Shown here piece after piece: positions 53,276 through 64,000 of a stretch of DNA of 64,000 nt. Source of the stretch: Tyto alba (lineage: Eukaryota > Chordata > Aves > Strigiformes > Tytonidae); NCBI RefSeq assembly GCF_018691265.1, contig NW_024881296.1, positions 4,239,278 through 4,303,277 of the forward strand, written 5' to 3'. The stretch's first letter is position 1. Every line of letters starts with the position of its first letter. The notes beneath the pieces are model-generated. The model searched no databases and was not told the origin of the DNA. It was given only the letters and a program-made list of their open reading frames with translations. Both the position numbers and the translations under genes were made by a program.

Positions 53276-53745
53276 GCCTGTGCTTGGTGCTTTTTGGACA
53301 GGGCTTATTCTTCCTCTGATTTCCCAGAGAATCAACCTTGCTTTCCATCTTAGGTGCATTGCTGGGGACGGTTATTCACACAGGCAAAGAGAAGCATGAG
53401 CACTTTTATTTTGCTCACAGCTGTTCAGAAGGCCCATGCTGGCGTTAAAACGTTGGAGTGTTGGATGGTTACACTGTGAAGCATTGCTGTGTCGTCCTGA
53501 TACCTGCAATCAATGCTGTGCAATAAACTGATGCTTTTAATGAGAACAGGTGTTCTTCTTACACACGGCCTCCTACCTACATTTGACCTTTACATTTTTC
53601 AGGTTTTTTTCTTGTGATAACAAGAAAATATTATTGAGTCAATAGCTAATGTGAAATTTACTTACTGGGGAGTTAGAAGGGAGTTGTGTAAATTGTGCCA
53701 GTAAATTAGGAAGTAAGGAAAACATATTTTATCCAAACAATGTGA

Positions 53746-53751
<6 letters not shown>

Positions 53752-53777
<26 letters not shown>
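53752..53777 (+). repeat. 26-base T run
   Basis: This is a pure T run in intergenic DNA. Confidence 0.9.
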
Positions 53778-53984
53778 GTGAATTTGTGTATATGGGTGAC
53801 TAAGGCGCTTAGGCTGTGTAAGGAAGCCTTGGTTTTGCAGGATTTGTTAATGAAGAGCCTAGAAAGATAAAATGTGCTAAATGGATTGAATGGGAACAAG
53901 GTGATACATCTCCAAAGTTAATAAAAAGAAAAAAACCATAGGTTTCTAGTGGTTTTCAAATGATGTGTTCTTGAACCAAGTTCT

Positions 53985-54580
53985 TTAACACTTCTATCAG
54001 TGATCTGGAAGAAAAACAAGAGCCGTGTTATGCACCAAGATTGGCAAAGAACAAAGTTTGCAAGGGAGGTAAGGAAGAGCAGGCTTCAGGGAAGGGAGCT
54101 GGGCAGAGCTACAGGCTTGAGTGGAAAATGGGGAAACGTGTCTATCTGCAGTGTAACAGAAAGGGCTCCCCACCCTGCCCAAGCACCTACCCTGGGAAAG
54201 GAAATCTGGCAGTGCATCAGGCCTCAGTCTGCCAAAGTATAACAAAATATAGAGCAAGAAGTTGAAATTAGGCAGATGCAAGCTCAAGAGTTAATCTGTA
54301 ACAGAGGATAATGAACCACTGAAATTACTTACTAAGGGCTGTGATGGGCTCTCTAACACTGGAGACTTTTAAATCACATCAGTTTCCTTAACTCTTCCTC
54401 CCTCCTTCCCTGCCCACTCTCGCCCCACCCCCACCCCCGCCCCCCCCCAAAAAAAAAAAACACCAAAACCACCATGCTTTACTTGATTCAGAGGACTTTT
54501 GCATGCTGTGTTACAGGAAAGATCAGGCAGGATGATCACAGTGGTGCTGGCTTTATAACCTATGAACACATTCAATCAGA
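53985..54580 (+). mobile_element. Old CR1 LINE 3' region, internally deleted
   Basis: The left part has TTAACACTTCTATCAGTGATCTGG-like text (about 53987-54010), typical of CR1 ORF2. The right part has GATGGGCTCTCTAACACTGG, then TGTGTTACAGGA, GATCACAGTGGTGCTGGC and ATAACCTATGAAC, matching the 3' end of older amniote CR1 copies. A C-run and A-run low-complexity insertion sits at about 54414-54461. The reading frame is destroyed. Confidence 0.58.
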
Positions 54581-57500
54581 AAACAGTTTTAACAGAAGGC
54601 AAACCCATTAAAATCTTGAGCTTATTTCAGTTTCATTTATCAAAAAATATTTGTGGGGATAGGTAAGAAATACGGAGAGGGGCTAGTTTATTCCTTTTAG
54701 AGACGTTTTTTTTTTGGCCATTATAACATCATGTTAAATGAATAGGGAGGAAATTTAGGCCCAAAATAAGAAGAGGCTTGTTCATGCAGTGATGGTCAGC
54801 CTGCAAAATTCTCCATAATGGGGAAAAAAATAATCAAATAGACCGTTGATTTTTTGGGAACAGATCCTAATAAAAAAGAGCAGGAGATCCTGTGTTCATC
54901 TGCACAATAAGCTGAACTTGCTTTAGGGCACAGAACAATTTTTAGAAGGTTTAAGAATAAATTCTTCCCACAGGTAGCTTAGAGCGATGTGTGCTCCATG
55001 AATGCCTTGAGAGGCAGGAGAAGCCCACTTCAGCTGGCTAGGAACTTAACCTAAGCCTGCCTCATGAAAGACACCGGTAGTTTTATTAAGAATTTGAATC
55101 ATCTGAGTCCTCATATAGTTCTGTGTAGTGGTGCCCTTGATTTCTTTGTGATCCTGGTATTTTTGCGGCTAAAGGATGAGGGACTGCCCACCGGGAGCAA
55201 GGTTTGGGTTGGAGCTTTCTGTTGTTGTCTTTGCCTGGAGCATCTAGCAGGAGGCCACTGCTGGAGGTACGATGTCAGCTGTGATGTGATCTGGCACAGG
55301 TTTTACTGTTACAAATTCCCTTGGCTGTTGCCTTTCAGAGGCTATAGCAGTAAAAACATAAAACAAAATAAAGATCAGAGACAACTCTACTTACACGTCC
55401 TCAGCAGTACAGAGAGAATATCTTCATTATTCTTTACCTGTGAGATTAATCATAGAGGACTGTTGTCCTTTCTAATGACTTGTAAATTTAAAATAGTGCT
55501 GTCTTGTAGAAAATATTTCAAAGGAAAAGAAATTTCATGTTGCTCTACCTAGAATTGCCTGTGTCTTTGTCCTCCACATGGCATAACTCCCCCCCTTTCC
55601 AGCAACACGGCACTAAGACGAGCTATGTCCTAGGTGTGCACAGCTCACTCCTCAAACAGCCCATAATGCCAGGCTGACACCTCACCAACACTAGCATAAA
55701 TTTCCAGTGTTACTCAGGTGTGAATTCAAGTTACAATGTACTTATTACAGTAGGAGTCTCAGACTAAGTTAATTCTCAATTAACAGCTAAAAAACCAGCA
55801 AGAAAAAGTCTCCGTGGCTTTGAAGCGGAGGATGTTATTCATGTAATGTACCATAGAGAGTTAATGGTTACAGTGCAGTGGGTGGAAGTAAAGCCACTGC
55901 AGGTGTGTTTCTTAATGAGGTGCTAATTGGACAGGTGCAGATAAATAGGGGACAGGAGGGCTCCCCCTTCCTGGGGAGTAAAGAGGATTCTGTGCTGAGG
56001 AGGGAAAGGCTGCAGCTGAAAGAAGATTTATTTGTTTTTATCTGTGACATTATCTTTGCATAACCAGCAGAACAGGAGGTTGTTGGCTCTAGTAATAAGG
56101 AAAGAGTTCTGCATATTGGGTAATGAGGGTTTTGGGAAATGAGATGGGAGGACAGAGGATGTGAGACCAGAGCTTGCAAGCTTGCCAAGGAGTAAAAGTG
56201 AGATGTTTGCAGGGCTCTTGGGGGGGAAAAAAAAAAAAAAAAAAAAAAAAGAAGCTTAAAGGTAGAGCTTTTTGGGTGTTGGAAGATGCTTTGAAGATGT
56301 GCGGTGGCAGCTTTCTTGAGGTGGGTAGCTCTGAGCCAACCAAATTAACAGGTGTTTCTTCCCTGGAATGTGAAAGTGCATAAGATAAAAGAAACGCAGT
56401 GGAAGAGAGGGTGTGCTTAGAAAATGGGAGAAGGGAGAACAGAAATGGACATATTCCCTGAAACTTTCAACTAATTAGTTTTCTCTTCTCTGTAGCCAGA
56501 CGTGTTGAGCCCCTATAATGTTATCTGTTTAACTATGTACTCCTTGAAGTTTCCTCACTGCTTGGAGGACAAGGCTATTGGCAAGAGAAGGTGAGTGAGT
56601 GTACTGTAACACAGTCTGTTACGATGGGTGTTACAGGAGAGAGACAAGTATAAACACTATCCAGTATGAAGCTTTTCTGTGGTTTGCATTGAAGCAATTT
56701 CCTTCCCATCCATTCTTCCTTGCTAGAAGGATCACTGGTGGACTGTGGTAGCTTTTTTTTTTTTTTTTTTTTTTTCTTCCTTTTGGCTTTAGAAGCAATT
56801 TGTAATTAGTTTTCCTCCACCATGTTCTCTCTCTGCCAAAACAAACTTGTCAATAAAAGTCTGATGTTTAGATGCAAAAAAGATGTACATTTAATTAAAT
56901 GTGAAGCTGGTTTGTGAGAATGGAACGTGTGGAGAAGCCACTAAAGAGCGTCACACAGAGTGTAAAGAGCTGGAAGCAAATGTTTGAAGGAAAGGAACAG
57001 CGTGGATATTATGATTTCAAGCCACAAATGTTGTAGGAGCGAAGCAAATAGTAAAGCAAGCAATTTCTGTATAGTTAAAAAAATATCTTCTAGTTGCATC
57101 AAATTAAGGCCTGAGAAAAAATTTCATAAAACTTGAGAGTGCTGTGCTTGGGACATATGTATAGAGAAGCAAATCTGGTGGGTGAGGTCCTGTGGGACTC
57201 TGTGCGTGCTGTGTATTATGAGAGATCTCAATTTTCAAGCCTACGTTAGTTTTACTAAACAAACACGCATTCTTGTTAAACATTTCTCCTGAGATGACAG
57301 CTATTGATAATACATCTTCCTGAAGCATATGACAGTTATCAAACAAATAGCTGACAGTTTGCAAGGTTTCCATTATTCTCTTGTTGCTGAAGAAGCTCGA
57401 TGGTGCACTGGGAAGCTTGGCACGGGGAGCGCTTTAGCGGTTAATGTTTTTGCACAAAATTTGTTAAGTGTAGAAACTGTGCTCAAATGTCAGAAGTGTT

Positions 57501-60500
57501 GATTCAATGGATGCATCAGTTTGGGGCCTGCTGTTAAATAGCAATCTGGTGGGCATATACGCTCTCTGGGAAAACCGTGTGCATCAGCAGCAATTCAGTG
57601 TCATAAAAGTTAACGCCAGGAGTCATGTTCGTTTGAGCTTGTTGGGTGTTTCACACACTTTTCATCTCATGACACTAAAGACAGACAATGCTGACTGGGA
57701 AAGAAAAAAGATTGCTCATTTCTCTACTATCTTCAAATAGTAGAGAATTGTTGGAAACAACAAGAGGCTCTATTTTGATCTTTGTGTGGAGGATGCTGTT
57801 GTGAAACACTTGCATGTGGTCCAAACATTGCTCTTACATGATGTTTCATTAAGCTGAAATCAGCACAACACATATACAACAAGGACAATAAAGTTGATTT
57901 TCTTATTTGGGGAGAATCATATAAAACATCTGAAACATTAGAAAGCTTCAAATTTTCTTTAGAAATGAGAGAAATTATAAAGCAATCAACAGAAAAAACA
58001 AATTGTTAGTGGAGATATTATTTACCAAAAAAAAAAAAAAAAAAGCAGTCATTACATTCATCTGCAGGTGGAGCACCTTAGCAAAATCACAATCTACAGT
58101 GTTGCTATGTGAAAATACATTTCCCTAATACTGAGGAAAATTGTTTTCTGATGAAAGTAGAATGCGAAGGGAAGCATTGGAACAGTTTCTATTTGGTCAC
58201 ATCAGCTAAAAATGTTCTTTTTGGAGCAGAGAAATATGCTGAATCACTTAGTTAAATCACTTAGTTAACTTACTATATTTTATACTGGATTGTCTAGGCT
58301 GATATAAGCCATGGGAAGACTTCCCTTTTGTTTCTTTTCAGGCTGCAGATCAGAACTGAAGATAAACAGTCTTCAAATTGCCTCTTGCTAAACACAAACA
58401 ATTACAGTAAGATAGACAAATAACAGTGTATGCATGAAAGTGGTTTAATACATGATGGTATATATAATCTATCAGAGATGGCTGCCTCAATACCATTTTC
58501 TATGACAACAAAAAATTATAGATTTTGTTGTTTACTAAAATACAGTACTGGTGAAAAATAACAATAACCCAAATATATTAACTTTGGCAGTTAGTTTTCA
58601 TTAAATTTCTTAATAAGTACTACCATTCCTGATTGCAGCTTTCTTACTCAGCAGGAAAATAAGAATCTTACACTTAAAAACCCAAACAGACTTCCTATTT
58701 CTTTCCAGGTCTGTCTGAAAGAGACCCACAGGATTGGGTGGCCAGAAGGACCCCCGAGACCCCCAGCAGCACAGCCCTTGGCAGGGGAACACTTCTGCTT
58801 CCTTGAGACCGTGGATTTGCCTGACCCTGTGCTTAAACACTGGTGAGGAGGATTTTGATCTCACAAGCTACCCTTCTCCAATGATGCAACCAATGACTGT
58901 ACCAAACAAAAAAGTCTATTTTTAATTATTATGTTTTTCCTCTGCATTACTTATCTCCTTTGTTACTTCATAATGCAGTTAATCTTGTCAGACCTCCAGA
59001 GATGAGCAATAGCTGATCATACTCATTAAAACAACATCCCTTTATATACTGGGTTATTCTCCTTGTAGCCTGTTTTACTCTCCCTCCTTCCCTGCCAAGG
59101 CAGACCCATTTCTGCTGGCCTCTCCCTGCAGCCTTTAGTGGTTTCTCAACTTTGTCTTTTTGTCCTGCCTTCTAGTACCTGCCTTCAGAGCCCAAAGCCA
59201 GGCTTATTACACCAGCTGAGACCTCAGAAGCATTTGAAATAAGTATTTTCAATGGCTGTCATAGGACGAGCGTGTTGACCGGTTGAGGATGTAGTTTTTC
59301 ACTTTCTGAGAAAAAATTCTGAGAACCAACACTGCGCTGCCTGTTCAGTTTGAGGTGCACTGTAATTACTACGTATTTTCAGCAATGCTACTGCTCACCC
59401 AGTCTGTGCATTTGAATTTTTTCCTTTTCTGTTTCCAACAGGCAATGTGACAAGGCTGTTATGAGAAAGACCCACGTTTTTGATCGTATGAGCCGCAGCA
59501 GGCTGGCTCTCACCTCCTCTGACTTTCTGCATTTTGTACCCTGATTTGCCATGACACACCGGGGCTCTGGTGTTACTGGGACACGAGGGCTGCCGCACGG
59601 GGAGGGCTGTGGGGGCAGCCCGTAGCCACGGTCTCCAGCTCTTGCTGACAAGAGACCCCAGAGCAGGGTGCGGGCCCCCTGCTCCCCCCTGACCCGAGAC
59701 CCCGTCCTGGAACCCGGAGGCTGCGTGCGCAGCAGCACTCGGCCAGGCTGGCCCTGGAACGCTCAGCTTTCTCCTCCATGTGTTGCTGTGTGCTGCTTGC
59801 CTCTGTTCACAGCCTGTGCTAAGGTAGGCTGGCATCACTGGCCTGTTTCCACACTGGTAGATGTGCCTCTCAGTACAGAGGAGCCTCTTTTCTCTCTCGT
59901 ACTGCACCGCAGACATGGTGCAATGTGCTAAAAGTGGATATAACTGCAACAGACTTATTTTTTTTCTTTTCCCTGTGGTCCAGAGACTAAACCGCAGCTG
60001 CCAGTGGTTTTGCAGCAAGCAGTGCAGTTGCCAGGCAGGAGATCACACCGTGATGCTGGGCTTGCACTCCTGCCTCCTAGCTCGAGCTTTCTAGGTACGT
60101 ACTGCCAAGCTCCCATAAAGGTGGCTCGCTCCTGGTTCCTGGACATCCTTGTTCCATGCCTGTAATTACTGTGGGAGTTTTGGTGGCAGAGCTGTCCCAG
60201 ACCAGCAGTCCTTCTGCAGCAACGGCATGGCGTTTCAGGGCTGGGAGGAAGCACTGGCTGCAGTTTCAGCCTGCTCAGGAGTCCTGGAGTCACCTCCTCA
60301 AGTGCACCGACAGGCAAGGGTAGCTGGTGCTGAGGACCCGAGCTCTACTGTATTATACGTGTTTTGGAGTTTCTCTTGTCTCTAGCCCTCATCCGATGCC
60401 AAGGAGCGAATATACAGTAATGGCCACAGCAAATTAGGTTGTGCTCTTGCAACATGTCTTCTGACTTAGTTTTACACAAAAGGAATCCAATTTGGGGTCT

Positions 60501-63500
60501 CTCGGATCGCTCTCTGGTGCAAACTGAAGCGCAGTAAGTGGGGATTACCATAAAATTCACTTCAGAATTCCACTACAGATCTGAACAGAAGCATGAATGT
60601 AAAAATACCTTAGATTTGTACTGTTATACATTTGCTTTGCCAAGGACAAGCTGAAACTCAGAGACGCAGCTGGGAAACCTGACTCATTACAGATACCTTG
60701 CAAAAGTTATTAGGTGTTAGGAGTGTGCTTCAGCAGCACCCATTAGCAAATGCACTTTAAGAAACGCTGACAGTGACCAGCCACACACCAGGTAGTGGGG
60801 AGTACAGGAATTTTGGACAAGGTCAGTAGAAAACCAGGTGTCCCATCTGTGGGAGAAGGGCAACATGATGAGCCACAGATGAAATGCCAATCTCACTGCC
60901 AGTTTGAGTCAGAAAGTGATTACAGGTAAAATCTTGTGTCTTGTTAAGTTTGTTATTTTTCAGAACTGTTAATGTTTTCCTGCAAAATTAATCTTAAAAT
61001 GTTGCTTGGAGTGTCAACATCAGCCACCAGCTTGGGATTCCTTCCTTCAGGAATCTGAGCTCTCTTAAGGAGTTATTTATTTCCAGAAATAATGCAGATA
61101 TTTTATATGATTGTCTTCAGGAGTCAGGATTAACGTGGGCCCTGAAAACCTATCACTGATGAAGAGCTTCTAACAAACTCTGTTCATTGGGGAATGTCAA
61201 CGGCAAGTCTAAGACATGGTGTTTATCCTCTCAACAGATTGACTTGCACCCAAACAACAAGGCAAACACTGCCTTTAAGTGGCAAAGCATTTGATGTTAT
61301 AAATAATTTATTTTAAAAGAGAGTACATTTCACTGGCTATCAAATTAAACAGAAGAGATTCTTTTATATTTTTAATTACCAAAGGCGCTACTGCTGATTT
61401 TTGCTGCAGAGAAACAGAGAAAGCTTTCTTTGCTTTCTGTACAACCGTACATAAAATTTAATGTCTTATCTTAAACACTGTTTTCCAGCAATTTCAGACA
61501 CGCTGCCTTCCCCAGTCCTCCATTTCTTCTTCATTCCTGCCTCAGTCAGCATAAGAGGTATTGCTCAACTCAGCAGGAGCCATGGTGTCACCACCACCTC
61601 AGAGCCCTCGAAGGAGGCCTGATGGCATCCAGGGTAGGATGTGAAGAGCACAATCAGGCTTTTTTGCTTGCCTGTTGCTTAGGTGGTACTGACCCCCTCA
61701 CTGGCATTAGTGGTTGCAGAACAAGCCCTGAGTAGATAGAAGATGCTGACACTTGTCAGCTTAGGATCTTCATCCTTTTAGCAAATCTGGAACACTCAAA
61801 GCTTTTTTCACCAATCTGCCATGTACTAGCATAAATGGAAGAAAACAGGACCTCTTCCCATTGTCCTCTCAGGAAAGCATGGTAGATGAATGTGCCAGGT
61901 AGCATGAAGGGATGTCTCTCTACTCTCATGTCAGGATGCTCAAAAGCTCACCCTGGAAACTTTGTCCTCAGGTATCCACAGCACTGACCTGCTAATACAC
62001 ATCTGGCGTGCATCACACGTGCACTCACCAAAAAATCTGGCCTGCACAGGGACCCCTGCCCCTCAACACTGTCTGGATGTCACTGGTCCCACAACCTCAG
62101 CAACCACAAAGTCTAAGTACAAAGCAGGGTGGTGCTGTGACATGGGCTGTACCAACACAGGCCAAAAAGGCCATCCCTCCCTCAAAAAACATGAAACTCT
62201 AAGCAGTAACAGCTTACAGGTGTAGATAGACAAGAGCCAAAGGTGAGCCAAGTCCCCCCCTCTAGGTCCCCACCTTTGCCTCCATCTAAAAACCTTGCTG
62301 AATAATGTTGCAGCATGAGGTTAGGGACTGGGGAAGGCATTGCTCTCCAGGGTCTCCAGCAGCTCTCTGCATGACAATTTCTATAAAGAAATGGTTTAAT
62401 GATAAAAAGCAAACAAAGCAGCCAAAAATATGTCTCATTTTCAGTATTTCATGATTGAAATCTTAAACATTAAGAGCATGAGATTTGCCAAACACAGGTC
62501 TCAGCCTGAGTAGTTTTTTTCCCAGCTCTGCAAAGTAAAATATCTGGAATCAGCTAATCTTCCATTAAAAGTGAATTTTAAAAGCTATATTTAAAATTTA
62601 GTTTCAAATCCTTTTGTTCCATTTAAACTTATAAATATAGATAGTGCTGTTTTAAACGGAAAATTGAGCAAAGCATCAGCAGGAGATTTAGCCTGATTGC
62701 TGTTCATGTTTAAAAGAAAATGATGTGCATGTTTGAAAGAAAAACACACTTAAGCACTGTGACATTCAGTTTTTAAGAAACCCAGTTTAATTATATTTTC
62801 CCTAATTAAGGATTTCATTATAGGGGATCACATGATTTAATTATATCAATACCCCAAAGACCTGATTGTGAACATAAAATGTGGATTAAAAAGATGCCTC
62901 ATCACTTAATTACCTGCTAGATTGGAACAGATCCATGTTGTAGGTCAAAAGGGACATAAAATGCAGGCTTCTGCCTCCCTCTTTGTTGTGCGTGAAGGGC
63001 TCTGTGCATGGGGAGAGAGGAAGGGGGGAGGGCTCCTGTGTGTGCAATGGGAGTGATAATTACCTGTGAGCAGTTTTCTAAGCATATATTGTGATATATA
63101 TATTTTAATTAATTTATTTATTTTAAATTTTTGGTAAGTCTGTAGTGGAGGTAAGCTTCATATTCTAGCTTGCAGTCTAGTGTTTGCCTGTGTACTTCTT
63201 CTTCTCAATATATAAGGTTTTGCCTTTCAGAGGGAAAATGTCAAGTAGCGGGAAATCTTAGGCTGGGGGTTTAGCTCCTTCCAAAGTGAGCAGATGGGTC
63301 CCCAGCACTGTAGCATGGACTGAGGCTGTTTCTCTCTGTGTCCCTCCAGCACGAGGACCCTGGTGTGGCCACACTTCTGGGGGTTCTCTGCCTCTGAGTA
63401 GCTGGGGCTGGGTTGGGGAAAAGAGGGGTGGAAATCTTTGGGAATATCAATATAAAGCAGATCGACAAATCTTAACCTGCCCACATCGTGTTTACTACAC

Positions 63501-64000
63501 ACCTCTCTTCCCTATCCTCTAACCAGGTCCCAGCTGCCATTCCTAGGAGGGAGCTCATGGAGGTTTCTCTGGCAGGGAGCACCAAGCTCGTGGAGGGCAA
63601 AACTGCATCTCTTGCCACACTCTACTTTTTTTCCTGTCATTGGAAATCCCTTTTTACCTCCTTCCAGGTCCTTACAAGCTCCTCCCTAGTAAAGCTAGAC
63701 ATCTGGTCTTTGTACCTGATGATCCCACAGGACAGAGCATGTTCTCTCAGCAAGAAAAGGTCCTGTGGAAGCTAAGTGCAAATTTGCCAGCACCCATAGC
63801 AGCATTACGTGCAGTGGGCTAAGCCTGTTGGAAAACCCCTACAACATAGTTCCCCATGACTTTCTGAGGGGAAGCACTGCAGAATATCCATATAAGGTTA
63901 GATTTTTCTCTTCCTACATACCATGAAAAGGAATTCTTTTCATGCCCAGCAGGCATCCTGCTTATTCCCAGTGTCCGCAGGGCAAGCAGTGCTCCCAGGG
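54581..64000. other. Intergenic, no supportable gene
   Basis: Contains T or A runs at 56227-56250, 56753-56775 and 58027-58044, a tandem 13-bp duplication at 58242-58267, a CpG-richer patch near 59.5-59.75 kb and an AT-rich TAATTA cluster at 62784-62920. A 162-codon frame at 55064-55552 has no recognisable similarity. The right edge ends without an exon I can identify. Confidence 0.55.
62784..62920. promoter_or_regulatory. AT-rich homeodomain-site cluster
   Basis: Four TAATTA cores occur in about 130 bp (near 62787, 62803, 62838 and 62910), one within the near-palindrome CCTAATTAAGG. The area is free of recognisable repeats. It is a candidate conserved non-coding element. Confidence 0.3.

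Noticed and set aside
55064..55552. 162-codon frame in AT-richer DNA, the best of the intergenic frames
   Set aside because: Cys/Phe/Leu-rich, no domain recognised, no upstream promoter or poly(A) context; kept only as a note.
59395..60018. 207-codon minus-strand frame
   Set aside because: It crosses a CpG-richer patch, shows no recognisable domain, and has frames open on the opposite strand.

Overview
This is vertebrate nuclear DNA, most likely from a bird. All genes are split by GT-AG (and two GC-AG) introns. Two CpG islands mark promoters. The one clear interspersed repeat is a CR1 LINE 3' end with the typical avian tail, and I saw no mammalian SINEs. I cannot name the species.

Layout. 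(1) Bases 1-1100 are a CpG island holding the first coding exon of PHF10 (minus strand, running off the left edge), with a 246-bp TCC tract upstream of the start. (2) Bases about 1250-7106 are DYNLT2 (TCTE3), a Tctex1-family dynein light chain, on the minus strand with four coding exons. Its first intron carries a 16-copy minisatellite. (3) Bases 7107-7650 are a GC-rich head-to-head promoter shared by DYNLT2 and ERMARD. (4) Bases 8552-25014 are the coding part of ERMARD on the plus strand, in 17 coding exons. (5) From about 25.5 kb to the right edge I find no supportable gene. That region holds old CR1 remnants, simple repeats, an isolated CpG-rich block near 47.4-48.1 kb and several AT-rich stretches with homeodomain-type sites.

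The order PHF10-DYNLT2-ERMARD with these strands matches human 6q27, where the next developmental gene beyond ERMARD is DLL1. The gene-free right half is therefore probably the ERMARD-DLL1 interval, but DLL1 itself is not in the window.

ERMARD reads as 666 residues, close to the human protein, except for one surplus T in an 8-T run in coding exon 6 that breaks the frame. All other junction phases agree, so this is either an assembly error or a real disabling insertion. ERMARD carries two HEPN-type R-x4-H motifs and uses two GC-AG introns, one of which has a perfect 14-bp hairpin just before its 3' splice site.
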